64,000 bases of DNA, taken from Methylococcales bacterium (GTDB lineage Bacteria > Pseudomonadota > Gammaproteobacteria > Methylococcales > Methylomonadaceae). The notes below the pieces were generated by a model. It was not told the origin of the DNA and made no database searches. It was given only the letters and a program-made list of their open reading frames with translations. Shown piece by piece: positions 1 to 10,257 of the stretch. A program made the translations under genes and the position numbers. The stretch spans positions 2,652,553 to 2,716,552 of the forward strand of contig JAUZSN010000002.1 in NCBI GenBank assembly GCA_030949405.1, read 5' to 3'. The stretch's first letter is position 1. Each line of letters starts with the position of its first letter.

Positions 1-8
1 AGGAAGCT

Positions 9-890
9 ATGGCAAGCATTAATCATAAATTTTTTTTATCGGTCTTATTCTTTATTATCAAGCTGGTGATTAAACATCCGTCGATGTTGTTGTTTTTTTT
101 ACTTTTCCCCGCAGGATGGTACGGTTATGAAGTTTTTATTGCGCGTCCTGCCTTAAATTTTCAAGGCGTTCCACAGGCGCAAAGTTGGCTATCACCGTCC
201 ACATGGTCACGCACGTTACGCAGTGATGCTTTTTTAGTCGGTTACTCCGATATTCAAGGGAATCCGCTCTGGGTTACTTATAAAATTAAAGCCCTTGATA
301 AAAAAACTAAATCCCTAAAAAGACCCTCTCGATTTAAATCGGATTGGCGAGGTATTAAAACCGTCACTCATAAGGATTACACCCATAGCGGTTATGATCG
401 TGGCCACATGGCTCCGAATAATGCCATTAGTAAGCTATACGGTAAAAATGCCCAGTTAGAAACCTTTATAATGACCAATATTACCCCGCAAAAACCTAAT
501 TTAAACCGTAACCTTTGGCGACGATTAGAATCCACGGGCGTTAATTATTTTACTCAACTTTCCGATGGTGTTTGGGTTACCACAGGCCCCATTTTTAAAG
601 ACTCTAAAACCTATTTAAACAACGCATCAACCGTTGTGATTCCTGATGCATTTTATAAAATATTTGCCATTCAATCAAAACAAGGAAACCCTAAGTTTCT
701 AGCCTTTTTAGTCCCTCAAACCGTGAAAGGCAATGAACCCTTAACTCAATTTGTAGTCAGTATTGATACTATTGAGGCCGCAACAGGGTTAGATTTTTTT
801 CATGAACTAGAGGATTCATTAGAAAATAAATTAGAAGCCGAAATTAACCGTAAAAACTGGCCGCTTACGCGTAATAAAAAAAATAATTAA
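9..890 (+). CDS. DNA/RNA non-specific endonuclease, membrane-anchored or secreted
   Basis: Sugar-non-specific nuclease of the NUC1/EndA (beta-beta-alpha metal) family, 293 aa. The family signature DRGHMAPN is at residues 130-137, with His133 as the predicted general base. The metal-binding Asn region (NITPQKPNLNRNLW) follows at about 159-174. Residues 8-40 are strongly hydrophobic and should act as an uncleaved signal anchor or signal peptide, placing the enzyme in the periplasm or outside the cell. AGGAAG lies directly upstream of the ATG. The stop is 6 nt before the next start, so the two are probably co-transcribed. The family role is nutrient scavenging or DNA degradation; the role here is not shown. 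Confidence 0.9.
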   Translation: MASINHKFFLSVLFFIIKLVIKHPSMLLFFLLFPAGWYGYEVFIARPALNFQGVPQAQSWLSPSTWSRTLRSDAFLVGYSDIQGNPLWVTYKIKALDKKTKSLKRPSRFKSDWRGIKTVTHKDYTHSGYDRGHMAPNNAISKLYGKNAQLETFIMTNITPQKPNLNRNLWRRLESTGVNYFTQLSDGVWVTTGPIFKDSKTYLNNASTVVIPDAFYKIFAIQSKQGNPKFLAFLVPQTVKGNEPLTQFVVSIDTIEAATGLDFFHELEDSLENKLEAEINRKNWPLTRNKKNN

Positions 891-896
891 ATAATC

Positions 897-1592
897 ATGA
901 CTCAAAAAATCCCGCCTTTTTCAGCCCTTATTTTCGATTTGGATGGTTTAGTCCTTGATACCGAAAGGACTTACTTACTGGCATGGCAACAAGCGGCCAA
1001 GGCGATGGGCTATCAATTAGATGAACCGTTTTGTTTGTCTTTATCAGGATTAGCGGGAAATCAAGCTTACCAACGTTTAGCCGATTATTGGGGGCGGGAG
1101 TTTGATTTAAAATGCTTTCAAACTTTAAGTGGGGAGTATTGGTACGCGCATGTAAAACAAAACGGGATTGATAAAAAAGCGGGCTTATCGACCTTACTCA
1201 AAATCATTAAAAAACAGGCGATTCCCTATTGTATTGCAACCAACAGTCCTGAGTTCAATGCGCGTGAATGCCTTACGTTTGCAGGTCTCGATGGGGTCTT
1301 TACCACAATCATTGCGCGTGACCATGTCAATCGAGGCAAACCTGCCCCTGATCTTTTTCTCAAAGCCGCCGACTCGTTACAGCAACCGATTAATCAATGC
1401 TTAGTATTGGAAGATTCATTAATTGGCATTCAAGCGGCTTATGATGCAGGAGCATCTCCCCTGCTTATTCCTTCACAAACACTCTTAGCCAAAGACCTAT
1501 TAATACATTCTGACATTATTTTTGATAACCTAACGCAGGTTTCAAAAATTATCTTGGCAAATCTACCCAAAAATAAAAGCCTTACTGTATAA
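897..1592 (+). CDS. HAD-superfamily phosphatase (phosphoglycolate phosphatase / beta-phosphoglucomutase type)
   Basis: HAD hydrolase subfamily IA, 231 aa. Motif I is FDLDGLVLD with the nucleophile Asp14 and acid/base Asp16. Motif II is ATNS near residue 115. The motif III lysine is in RGKPAPD, and motif IV is VLEDSLIG. An alpha-helical cap lies between motifs I and II, as in Gph/PgmB proteins. The exact substrate cannot be read from sequence; small phosphorylated sugars or phosphoglycolate are the usual ones. It sits 6 nt after the nuclease gene and just before the beta-RFAP synthase gene. Confidence 0.85.
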   Translation: MTQKIPPFSALIFDLDGLVLDTERTYLLAWQQAAKAMGYQLDEPFCLSLSGLAGNQAYQRLADYWGREFDLKCFQTLSGEYWYAHVKQNGIDKKAGLSTLLKIIKKQAIPYCIATNSPEFNARECLTFAGLDGVFTTIIARDHVNRGKPAPDLFLKAADSLQQPINQCLVLEDSLIGIQAAYDAGASPLLIPSQTLLAKDLLIHSDIIFDNLTQVSKIILANLPKNKSLTV

Positions 1593-1616
1593 TTTTTACT
1601 ACTTTCGTAACCCTAT

Positions 1617-2579
1617 TTGGATGATCTCTTGATTAACAAAGTTTCTGTCATTGCACCCGCCCGCTTACACATGGGGTTCATGGATTTAAGCGGCTCATTA
1701 GGACGGCATTTTGGCAGCATTGGTGTCGCACTGAATGAAATCAATACGCATTTAACCCTGACGGCAGCGGAACAGTTCACTCTCAGTGGATGCGCGCCAC
1801 CCCGCAGTGAAAAGACGTTAAAACATTTTTGCAATGTCCTCAAGGTCTCCGATAAATTACACCTTAATTTTGAATCCTCCATCCCTGAACATGTGGGTTT
1901 AGGCTCAGGAACCCAACTTGCATTAGCCATCGGTTCGGCTTTAAACCATTTTTATACGCTAAACCTCAGTGTCCGTGATATTGCCACCTTAAGTGATCGC
2001 GGGGCGCGTTCGGGGATTGGAATTGGTGTTTTTGAGCGCGGCGGTTTAGTTGTCGATGGTGGGCGCGGTGAAAACACCCAAACGCCGCCTGTTATTTCTC
2101 AACTCTCGCTTCCTGATGATTGGTATTTTTTATTGGTCTTTGATAAGCGCGGACAAGGCTTACATGGCCAACAAGAAATTCAAGCCTTTAAAGAATTACC
2201 GCCTTTTCCACAACAAGAAGCCGCCCGTTTATGCTATTTATTATTGATGCAGGGGCTTCCCGCCGTTGCTGAAAATAATCTTGAACTCTTCGGTGATGTG
2301 ATTAGCCAATTACAACACTCGGTTGGCCAACATTTTTCCACCGCACAAGGCGGTGTTTTCACCAGTTCCGAGGTTGCAGCGGCAATGGCATGGTTACAAC
2401 AACAAGGGGCGGTGGCGATTGGACAAACCTCATGGGGACCGACAGGTTTCTGTGCGATTAAAGGTAAAAATACCGCCCAAGCTTTAATCCGTGAACTCGA
2501 AAAACGTAATACAGAAAATAACCTTTCTTTTCAAATGACACGCACCCAAAACAAGGCCGCTAAAATTCAATTAACCTAA
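1617..2579 (+). CDS. beta-ribofuranosylaminobenzene 5'-phosphate (beta-RFAP) synthase family protein
   Basis: About 320 aa, GHMP-kinase-like fold. The N-terminus carries the family motif PARLHMGFMDLSG (residues 14-26), and the GHMP-type glycine loop GLGSGTQLALAIG follows near residue 95. Beta-RFAP synthase condenses PRPP with 4-hydroxybenzoate or p-aminobenzoate in the first committed step of tetrahydromethanopterin synthesis. In bacteria that cofactor serves formaldehyde oxidation in methylotrophs. This is the main clue that the host is a methylotroph. There is no ATG before the motif; the start must be TTG, at 1617 or at 1629. Two paralogous families exist in methylotrophs, and I cannot tell from sequence which one this is. 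Confidence 0.82.
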   Translation: MDDLLINKVSVIAPARLHMGFMDLSGSLGRHFGSIGVALNEINTHLTLTAAEQFTLSGCAPPRSEKTLKHFCNVLKVSDKLHLNFESSIPEHVGLGSGTQLALAIGSALNHFYTLNLSVRDIATLSDRGARSGIGIGVFERGGLVVDGGRGENTQTPPVISQLSLPDDWYFLLVFDKRGQGLHGQQEIQAFKELPPFPQQEAARLCYLLLMQGLPAVAENNLELFGDVISQLQHSVGQHFSTAQGGVFTSSEVAAAMAWLQQQGAVAIGQTSWGPTGFCAIKGKNTAQALIRELEKRNTENNLSFQMTRTQNKAAKIQLT

Positions 2580-2659
2580 TAACAATATAGAATTCCGAAA
2601 TGAGTTTTCTATTTTTTATTCTTAACTTACATAAAATCCATTAAGCCGAGGAATTTTTT

Positions 2660-3490
2660 ATGATTGAAGTGGCTTCACTCCGTTATGGGGTTATTTTTGA
2701 GAAAGCCTTTAGTAATGTGGCTGTTTTCACCCAATTTGTACACGATACTTTAGGTCTTCATTTAGAAATAGATCATGTCGGAACTAAAAAAACATTTGAT
2801 ATTCAAGCAGGAAAGGTTCAACCTCGCATTGACTTATATGGTGAAGATAAAAAAAACCGCGTGATTGTTAATATTCAACATGAAAATCACAGTGACCATT
2901 ATGAACGCTTTATGTATTATCACGGTATTGAGTTATTAGCCAAAATTCAAAAATCAACTAATTATCATCTTAACCTGAGCGTCTATACTATTGTGGTCTT
3001 AACCTCAAGTGATAAGTATAAAAAAGATGTCCTCGTAACGCATTTTGATCCCTGTGATTTATCGGGGCATTATATTAAAGCCATTGCGCATAAAATTGTG
3101 TTTTTATGCCCACGCTATACGAATGCAAAAACCCCTAAACCCTTAAACCAATGGTTAGAGGTTATTGAAGATTCATTAGATGGGCAAATTGATGAAACTC
3201 GCTATCCACTTCCCGAAATTCAAACCCTCATTTCAACCATTGACCAAGAAAATATTTCAGCCGAAGAAGAGACTCAATTAATTGATGAATATCATCTTGA
3301 GAAACTTAAACAAACACAACGGGCAGAAAATTTAAAGCTCGGTGAGGAACAAGGGATTCAAAAAGGAAAATTAGCTGAAAAATTATCAATGGCGATGTCG
3401 ATGTTGCAAGAAGATTTTGAGATAACAATTATAACTAAAATAACAGGATTAACGCCTGCGGTTATTTTAAAATTAAAGAGAACGCTTTAA
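2660..3490 (+). CDS. Rpn family recombination-promoting nuclease / PD-(D/E)XK transposase-like protein
   Basis: 276 aa. The N-terminal half resembles the Rpn/YhgA (PD-(D/E)XK transposase-like) family: the sequence starts RYGVIFEKAF and the catalytic core reads PRIDLYGED ... VIVNIQHE, giving the D-x(n)-Q-x-E pattern. The C-terminal third is helical and charged with glutamine- and lysine-rich stretches, as usual in Rpn proteins. Family members cut DNA and promote recA-independent recombination; they are frequent in large, plastic genomes. The ribosome site CCGAGG precedes the ATG. The gene is convergent with the CheA-like gene and their ends overlap by 4 nt, so no separate terminator fits between them. 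Confidence 0.75.
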   Translation: MIEVASLRYGVIFEKAFSNVAVFTQFVHDTLGLHLEIDHVGTKKTFDIQAGKVQPRIDLYGEDKKNRVIVNIQHENHSDHYERFMYYHGIELLAKIQKSTNYHLNLSVYTIVVLTSSDKYKKDVLVTHFDPCDLSGHYIKAIAHKIVFLCPRYTNAKTPKPLNQWLEVIEDSLDGQIDETRYPLPEIQTLISTIDQENISAEEETQLIDEYHLEKLKQTQRAENLKLGEEQGIQKGKLAEKLSMAMSMLQEDFEITIITKITGLTPAVILKLKRTL

Positions 3491-6400
3491 ACCTTAACCA
3501 TTAACTGACTGACATTCGTCACTAATTCTTCCTCAGAAAAAGGTTTAGTCATAAATGAGGCAACTCCTGCGGTTTCTGCCTGTTTACGATGTTTATCGGT
3601 CATCCGAGAGGTAATCATGATAATAGGAATTGCCTTAGTTTCTTCACTGCCTTTTAAATGAGCCGTTAGCTCAATCCCATTCATTCGAGGCATTTCTAAG
3701 TCCACCACCATAATATCAGGGACTTTATTTTCTATCTCTTTAATCGCATCCAACCCATCAATGGCCGTCCTCACGTTAAATCCTAAATCTTTTAATAACG
3801 TTTCAACCGCGCACCGCGCACTTAAGGAATCATCCACCACTAAAGCCATCGGCAACTCCCTGACCTGTTCCATCATTTCTTTACCTTCCGCCAATAAAAA
3901 ATCATATTTTGCAGAATGATGAAGCATTTCAACTAAATCGACCACGGGAACCACTTCACCATTACCTAAAATAGAAGCCCCTGTAATCCCTTGAATATGT
4001 GAAATATAGCATCCCATCTTTTTAACTAACAAATCACGATACCCTAATAATTCATCCACAAAAACAAAATAGGTTTTTCCAATTTCATCGCTAATGCGTA
4101 AAGCGGGCTTTTTTTCAGTCGTCTTATTATTAAAATTTGAAATGCCTAATAAGGTGCCAAAATAGTAGACGGGGTATTGCTCTTCATCCACTTGACATTT
4201 GAGTTCTTCCCCCTCATTTTCAATTAACTCATAGTCATTGGGATGATGAATTTTCTGTAACCCGCGATTAGAAATCGCCATATTTCGCCCCCCACAGCGC
4301 ACTAATAATGAAAGCATTGACGAGAGGGTTTGAGGAATAGCAATTTCAATCGTTAAGCCTTCGCCTTTACGCGAGGTTAAACTCATTTGTCCTTGCAATC
4401 CTGAAATTTTTGTTTGCACCACATCCATTCCTATCCCTCGCCCAGAGACTTGTGTGGCATTTATACGCGTAGAAAAACCAGGCATCAAAATAAGTTTGTG
4501 AATTTCAGCCTCGGTTAAGGCTTGATCCGCCGTAATTAACGATTTTTTAATCGCTGTTTTGAGTATATTTTCATTAGAAAGTCCATTACCATCATCTTTA
4601 CAATGAATAACAACATAATTCCCTTGACGAGAAAATTCTAACGTTATCCGCCCTTGTTCACATTTATTGGTTTGCTGGCGAATCTGTTTTGACTCAATGC
4701 CATGATCGACCGAATTCCGTAATAAGTGCATCAAAGGTTCAATCATCCCATTAAGGATTTCACTGTCGATGAGAACCTCATCGCCTTTAATCGTTAATTC
4801 CACCTCTTTCTCGGTCATTCGACAGGCTTGCCTTACAACCCGATGACAGCGGGAGGCAATCGTACTGGCAGGCACCATACGAATATTTTGCACGATTTCT
4901 TGATTTTCTTTTTGAATCATTTCAGCGTCCATCATCAAATATTTGAGATTACTCACTTCCTCATCCATATTGACATTAACGTTGCGTATATCGGTTGCGA
5001 CTTCATATAAACGACCTGCTGCGGTATGCAGTTCGTTATATTGCTCCATTTCTAAGGAATCAAATTCAGGGTTAATTTTTTTGATCGAATGACGGGTTTG
5101 TGTTTGAAGATTAACCGCTTGTTCTAATTCCGACATTAACGTCTGCATTGAGCAAGTTAATTGATTTAAGGCCTTAAGCTCTTCGGAGAAATGATTAACC
5201 CGTGCTTTAAATTGCTCTCTTAGAATACCGCTCTCCCCTGTTATTCTCAATAATTTATCGACCAATTTACTGGGAACGCGTGTCATCGCAACAGGCTCCC
5301 CTTTTTTGACTGGTTTTGGATCATGAGTTAACTTAGATTTAGCCTCAGACTCAGGCAGCGTTTGAACCGTGACGGTATCCGACAAACCGTCGGTCGCTAA
5401 AGTATTCGACCAATCAAGAATAGACTGTAAAACCAACCTCGCCTCATCAGGCGCGTGGTCATCCCCTGCAAGAATAACCTCACACATCATCTCCAAACAA
5501 TCCGCCGCCTCTAATAAAGAAACCGCCAATGCTTTCGTTGGAAACTGCTGTTTTTCAGTTAAATACGCTAAAATTTCTTCTAAATGATGAGTCAGAACCG
5601 AAATTCCTGTCATTCCAACAATATTTCCTGAGCCTTTTAACGTATGTGCAATGCGTTGAGCCTCTAATAAGTGTTCAACAGAAGGGTCGGTGGAAATAAT
5701 TTTTTGAATAACCGTAGAAAAATTAGCCGTTAAAATCGGTAATTCCTGTAACAATGAATCAAATAATTCCTGATTAAACTCCTTCGATAATTTTAACGAA
5801 ATATCATCGTCATTTACTGTCGTTTTACGAGAATTATCACTTACGCTTTGAGCGGCTAAAGTAACCGCTAAAAGCTGATTAACTAAAGCGTCTGTGTGTA
5901 ATGGACTTAACGGGGATGGCCAGCTAGGGGCCTGCAAATGCTTAACTAAATTGAGTGCGTTACTTTTATCCTTAATATCCGTAATATAGACTTGAATAAG
6001 CAATAAGCACTCGCTAAATAATAGTCGCTCATTTTCATTAAAGAGACCATTCTGTTCACACGGATTGCTTATGTTGATAAATACCCGTTCAAAAACCGTG
6101 GTTAAGCCCTGTAAGCCAATGGTTTGGCAGGCCCGACCTAAGTACTCAAATTTTAAATAATGGGCTTTCAAGCTTGATTTAAACGCCAAGGCATCCGATA
6201 AATCCATCAGTGCAGGGGATAAATTTTTAACTAACCCCACAAATTCATCACTAATCATCTGAATTAAATCCGCACGAATAATCATCGGCTCTATCTCTAT
6301 GTGGACAGGCTCCTCAATTAACACCGCCTCTGGACTCGCCTTTTCTTCCTTTGAAATATCCCCTATTTCACCGTCCTCCATGATAAAACTAACAAACATA

Positions 6401-8241
6401 TTTTTATCATCCGCCGACAAGGGGGATTGCCATAATTTATTTTCTAATACCCCAATCAACGACAGTAAACTTTGTTTTTGAGTGACCTCATGTAAATACA
6501 TTTTAAATAAAAACAGCCATTCCTTTAATAGTTCACCCTGTTCAATGGTTAATAATGCCTCTGCATCTACCCATTGCTGACAACTGTCCGCAAATAAAAA
6601 ACAACTATCGCTAAGAATTAATAAATCATCCGTCTCACCCTCGTTAATCACCTCGCCTATGGATAACCAGCAATCGGTATAGCTCTGTAAAAAATCGGTT
6701 GTTTTTTGTAAATCATCAACACTCGTCACCTCGTTTAATTGATGATGGTAACGCTGGGCATCCTCAAAATAGCCCTTAATTTTATCCCAGATGGGATGAT
6801 ACGAACGCATCGCCTCGGAAGCGAATTCCCCTTGATGCGTATCAAAACCCGCTAAAAGACTTTCAGCTTCTTTTTCACCCAGTGGATTAGCCCAATTTGC
6901 ATCACGCAAACAGTCCATTAATAAAACCGCTATCTCAAAACGATCCTCAGTTATTAAATAGGTCTCAATTAAAGAATGCCATTGATTCAGCAAAATTAGC
7001 TGTTTTCCTTCCAAATTTTCAAAGGTTTGCGAACTCATCGTAATAAAAACTAAAATGAGCTTTGAAAGCCCTAAGCCTTCTGGCGTTGATTCCAAATGCA
7101 AACAAATTTGCTGCCAATCATCTGTGTAAGCCTCGCGTCTAAGATTAAACGTTTCGCTATCATTCGTAATTTGACAATCCACCATTACTTTCAATTCAGC
7201 AACCGCCTGTTTAAAAATAGGCCTCATTTGCTCCCAAATACTGACCTCAGTAGCTTGACTAAACGCAGGCGAAAGTGAACTTTCTATGTTGAGATCACAC
7301 ACCTCCCCTACAACCGAGTCCGATTCTAATTCAGCTAACGCCTCATTAAAATTTTCTTCTAATTGTTTATCATCAACACGATCTGTTTCATCCCAAGCAG
7401 ATTGATTAAGGTAATCCACCAAGACCTTAACCGATTGAAATTCATCATGAACCGTAAATAACTCTGAAAATAATAGTTGCCATTTATTTAACTGCTCGAC
7501 TTGTTTAGCCGTTAAATCATATTCCAACTCAAATGCGGAGGTTAACCGACCTATAAAGGTTTCAACACAAACTAATAGTTCAGCGTGTTTTTTTTCCTTT
7601 TTAAGAATAAGAGCGATTTGTTGCCAATTTTGACCATAAAACTGTATATTTTCAATGAATTCTCGCTGATTGCCTGCAATTTTTTCATCAATCGCTAATT
7701 TCAAATACACATTGGATTCTTTAAATTGCAGCTCAATCATCTTTGATAATAGGGCCTTATCATAATTAGCTAAATTTGCCTCATCTAAAACCTCATAATC
7801 TATCGGGGTTAATTCAAAACTTGCCAGTAACATGGCTTCATCATCCATTGACAACGCGGCTTCAAACAATGAGGCATCTAAACAATGAATTAACTGACTA
7901 ACCACTTGAGGGTTTGCGGGCTGCTTGAAATAATTTTCAACTAACCTGTTCCATTTATTTAATAATGCCCCCCATTCCATCGCTATTTTTTCATCAACAA
8001 CGAAAGCTTGCTCACAGCTTTCTAAAAACAACAATAAAACATCTTGTATCGCAAAATCAGCCCGTTCTCCAGCAAATTCAATCATAGATTGCCAACTGAC
8101 TAAATAATTTTCTAACTCAAGGGCCATTACTTTTTTTGAATCTAATAGACGCTCTGTTTGACTCAAAACAGTCGCGAACAGCAAGGGATAAGTCACTTCG
8201 TCGGTTATCATTTGAGGATTACTCAGGAAGCTTGAAAACAT
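3487..8241 (-). CDS. Hybrid chemotaxis-type histidine kinase CheA/ChpA (HPt, kinase, CheW, REC)
   Basis: 1584 aa, much longer than ordinary CheA (about 650 aa) and close in plan to ChpA/PilL of type IV pilus systems. The first 800 residues hold repeated helical segments resembling degenerate HPt or FimL-like units without a clear phosphohistidine. One canonical HPt follows (AHTLKGSGNIVG, His near residue 865). Then come a dimerisation coiled coil, an HATPase domain (N-box LLRNSVDHG near 1170), a CheW-like domain, and a C-terminal receiver with phospho-acceptor Asp in VVDLEMPRMNG (about 1512). It overlaps the upstream receptor gene by 23 nt, so the two are translationally linked. It probably drives pilus motility or surface sensing. 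No pilG, pilH, cheR or cheB homologue is in the window. Confidence 0.88.
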   Translation of the reverse strand: MFSSFLSNPQMITDEVTYPLLFATVLSQTERLLDSKKVMALELENYLVSWQSMIEFAGERADFAIQDVLLLFLESCEQAFVVDEKIAMEWGALLNKWNRLVENYFKQPANPQVVSQLIHCLDASLFEAALSMDDEAMLLASFELTPIDYEVLDEANLANYDKALLSKMIELQFKESNVYLKLAIDEKIAGNQREFIENIQFYGQNWQQIALILKKEKKHAELLVCVETFIGRLTSAFELEYDLTAKQVEQLNKWQLLFSELFTVHDEFQSVKVLVDYLNQSAWDETDRVDDKQLEENFNEALAELESDSVVGEVCDLNIESSLSPAFSQATEVSIWEQMRPIFKQAVAELKVMVDCQITNDSETFNLRREAYTDDWQQICLHLESTPEGLGLSKLILVFITMSSQTFENLEGKQLILLNQWHSLIETYLITEDRFEIAVLLMDCLRDANWANPLGEKEAESLLAGFDTHQGEFASEAMRSYHPIWDKIKGYFEDAQRYHHQLNEVTSVDDLQKTTDFLQSYTDCWLSIGEVINEGETDDLLILSDSCFLFADSCQQWVDAEALLTIEQGELLKEWLFLFKMYLHEVTQKQSLLSLIGVLENKLWQSPLSADDKNMFVSFIMEDGEIGDISKEEKASPEAVLIEEPVHIEIEPMIIRADLIQMISDEFVGLVKNLSPALMDLSDALAFKSSLKAHYLKFEYLGRACQTIGLQGLTTVFERVFINISNPCEQNGLFNENERLLFSECLLLIQVYITDIKDKSNALNLVKHLQAPSWPSPLSPLHTDALVNQLLAVTLAAQSVSDNSRKTTVNDDDISLKLSKEFNQELFDSLLQELPILTANFSTVIQKIISTDPSVEHLLEAQRIAHTLKGSGNIVGMTGISVLTHHLEEILAYLTEKQQFPTKALAVSLLEAADCLEMMCEVILAGDDHAPDEARLVLQSILDWSNTLATDGLSDTVTVQTLPESEAKSKLTHDPKPVKKGEPVAMTRVPSKLVDKLLRITGESGILREQFKARVNHFSEELKALNQLTCSMQTLMSELEQAVNLQTQTRHSIKKINPEFDSLEMEQYNELHTAAGRLYEVATDIRNVNVNMDEEVSNLKYLMMDAEMIQKENQEIVQNIRMVPASTIASRCHRVVRQACRMTEKEVELTIKGDEVLIDSEILNGMIEPLMHLLRNSVDHGIESKQIRQQTNKCEQGRITLEFSRQGNYVVIHCKDDGNGLSNENILKTAIKKSLITADQALTEAEIHKLILMPGFSTRINATQVSGRGIGMDVVQTKISGLQGQMSLTSRKGEGLTIEIAIPQTLSSMLSLLVRCGGRNMAISNRGLQKIHHPNDYELIENEGEELKCQVDEEQYPVYYFGTLLGISNFNNKTTEKKPALRISDEIGKTYFVFVDELLGYRDLLVKKMGCYISHIQGITGASILGNGEVVPVVDLVEMLHHSAKYDFLLAEGKEMMEQVRELPMALVVDDSLSARCAVETLLKDLGFNVRTAIDGLDAIKEIENKVPDIMVVDLEMPRMNGIELTAHLKGSEETKAIPIIMITSRMTDKHRKQAETAGVASFMTKPFSEEELVTNVSQLMVKV

Positions 8242-10012
8242 TCACTTTAACAATCAACTCTTGCGCATTTTGGACTAAATCATCCGATAACTTACTTTGC
8301 TGCTGAAGTTGCTCATTGGCTTTAATCGTACTTAATTGAATCGTTTCCGCATGTTCCTTTAGACTTTCCCCAATATCCAATTGTGCCACCGTTGCCACGG
8401 ATATTTTTTTCACTGCTGAAACCAATGATTCCGTTGTTGCTCGACTTTCTTTCATCCGTTCCCCCGCATCTTCGGCCTGACGAATACAATCCACCACTTG
8501 AGTAATCACTGAATTCATCGTTTTCATCGTATCCGAGGTATCCACTTGAATATTTTTAACCAACGTTGCAATTTTTTCAGTGGCCTCATGTGAACTTTCA
8601 GCCAATCGTTGCACCTCATTGGCAACCACCATAAACCCCTTACCCGCATCCCCCGCAGCCGCTGCCTGCATTCCTGCATTTAAGGATAAAACATGAGTTC
8701 TTTCCGCAATCGTATTAATAATATTCACCACAACGGTAATTTCTTGCGAACGTTCGCCTAGCCGTTTAATCCTTTTTTCCGTTTCCCGAACAATATCACG
8801 AATACCATTAATACTGACAACCGTTTCACTCACCGCCCCAACGGCTGATTCCGTACTCAGCATTGTTTTTTCAGATTCTTTATTGGTGATTTGTGAAAAT
8901 TTAGCAATTTTAATCATCATTTTCACCACCGTATTTAATTCGCTTAAGGTCGCTTCAATTTCTTGGCGTTGGTTATTCGCATAAATCATCACATCGGCGG
9001 CTTGTTGTTTAACTTCCTCCGAGGTAATATTTACCCGCTCAGAAATATCCGCCACCCCTTTTAACGTTCGCCCCATTTCTTGGGATAATAAATTAATTGA
9101 ATCCGAAACCGCCCCTGTCATATCTTCGGCAACAGGTACTTTTATGGTTAAGTCTTTTTGACTTAAATCTGATACGGCGCGTAACAATACAACAATGGAG
9201 GCATTTAAACGCTGATGGTCATATTCTGTTTTAGCTAATGAGGTCACTCGCTCATCAAATAATGAATCAAAGCTATTGGCTAAATGCCCTACCTCATCAT
9301 TATTAATGGCATTCACCCGCGCCCCTAAATTTCCCGCTGCAATACTATTAATTACCGATTGTAATTCAGAAATAGGTCGGACCATCGCCAAAATAACCGT
9401 CCACCATAAAATACTAATCAGCATAAAAAAGACAATCCCCATCGTGACCCAAAAAGTAATTTTAATATTGGAATAAGTCTGTTCAAATTGTATTTTTACA
9501 TCACTATCATAATTCGTCTTTAAGGTTAATAAATTGAATAATTCCAACTTAAGCTGATCCATGATTGCATTTACTTCGGTATTATCACTTTCTATTGACG
9601 ATTGCACTTGCCTTGCAAAAAAAATTTCGTAGCGATCGAGTACACTTCTAAGTCGAATAATCAACTGAGTATCCGCATCTTTTTTAAACAATAACGTTAA
9701 TGATTCCAATTCATTACGTGCTTCTTGCAAACTTTTTTTAAACGATTCCCGTTTTATAGGTTGATTAAATTGTCTAAAATTATTTTCATAAAACATCGCG
9801 GTTAAAATTTCAAATTGAATATGCGCTAATGACTTAGAAATAATAGATTCCTGAGCAACATTTTTTTGCGTTTTCTCAGCCATAGTAAGTGCTGACTGAA
9901 AAGCGACCCCAATCACGGTTAAACCCACACTAAAAACCAGTAATAAAATTAAAAATTTATACGCAATTTTTATATTAAGAAACCTTTCTTCGATTGTTTG
10001 AAAAATATTCAT
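8219..10012 (-). CDS. Methyl-accepting chemotaxis protein, PilJ-like
   Basis: 597 aa. TM1 is at about residues 19-42 and TM2 at about 190-212, flanking a helical-bundle periplasmic domain. A HAMP domain follows, then a long cytoplasmic coiled coil. The signalling hairpin reads LSLNAGMQAAAAG, followed by a GKGFMVVANEVQRLAES-type stretch. That Met/Gln-containing tip is characteristic of PilJ-type receptors rather than the LALNAAIEAARAGE form of flagellar receptors. It lies between the CheW-like gene (245 nt upstream) and the hybrid CheA gene (23-nt overlap). This gene order matches a Pil-Chp type array. The ligand is unknown. Confidence 0.9.
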   Translation of the reverse strand: MNIFQTIEERFLNIKIAYKFLILLLVFSVGLTVIGVAFQSALTMAEKTQKNVAQESIISKSLAHIQFEILTAMFYENNFRQFNQPIKRESFKKSLQEARNELESLTLLFKKDADTQLIIRLRSVLDRYEIFFARQVQSSIESDNTEVNAIMDQLKLELFNLLTLKTNYDSDVKIQFEQTYSNIKITFWVTMGIVFFMLISILWWTVILAMVRPISELQSVINSIAAGNLGARVNAINNDEVGHLANSFDSLFDERVTSLAKTEYDHQRLNASIVVLLRAVSDLSQKDLTIKVPVAEDMTGAVSDSINLLSQEMGRTLKGVADISERVNITSEEVKQQAADVMIYANNQRQEIEATLSELNTVVKMMIKIAKFSQITNKESEKTMLSTESAVGAVSETVVSINGIRDIVRETEKRIKRLGERSQEITVVVNIINTIAERTHVLSLNAGMQAAAAGDAGKGFMVVANEVQRLAESSHEATEKIATLVKNIQVDTSDTMKTMNSVITQVVDCIRQAEDAGERMKESRATTESLVSAVKKISVATVAQLDIGESLKEHAETIQLSTIKANEQLQQQSKLSDDLVQNAQELIVKVNVFKLPE

Positions 10013-10257
10013 TCACATTATTCCTAATTATAATTTTTGTTACTTAATTCTTATTAAGGAAATTTAAGCTAACGAGTCAAGAAAAAAATTTCGTCCAGTT
10101 GGATCGCCCCCTAAAAAGAGACGATAAGATGCAGGCCTCACATCTCAGAATCTATTACTTAAGCGATTAAACCCCTGCTGATAGCGTTTATATATTACAC
10201 CGTTATCTGACTAAAGACTGTGCTTCCAAAAAAACGAGTCATGACAAATTTCATTAT

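Noticed and set aside
5369-5587. Plus-strand ORFs of 60-72 aa inside the CheA-like gene (4828, 5369, 6299, 7096)
   Set aside because: Antisense shadows of a long, clearly coding gene, without ribosome sites or recognisable products.
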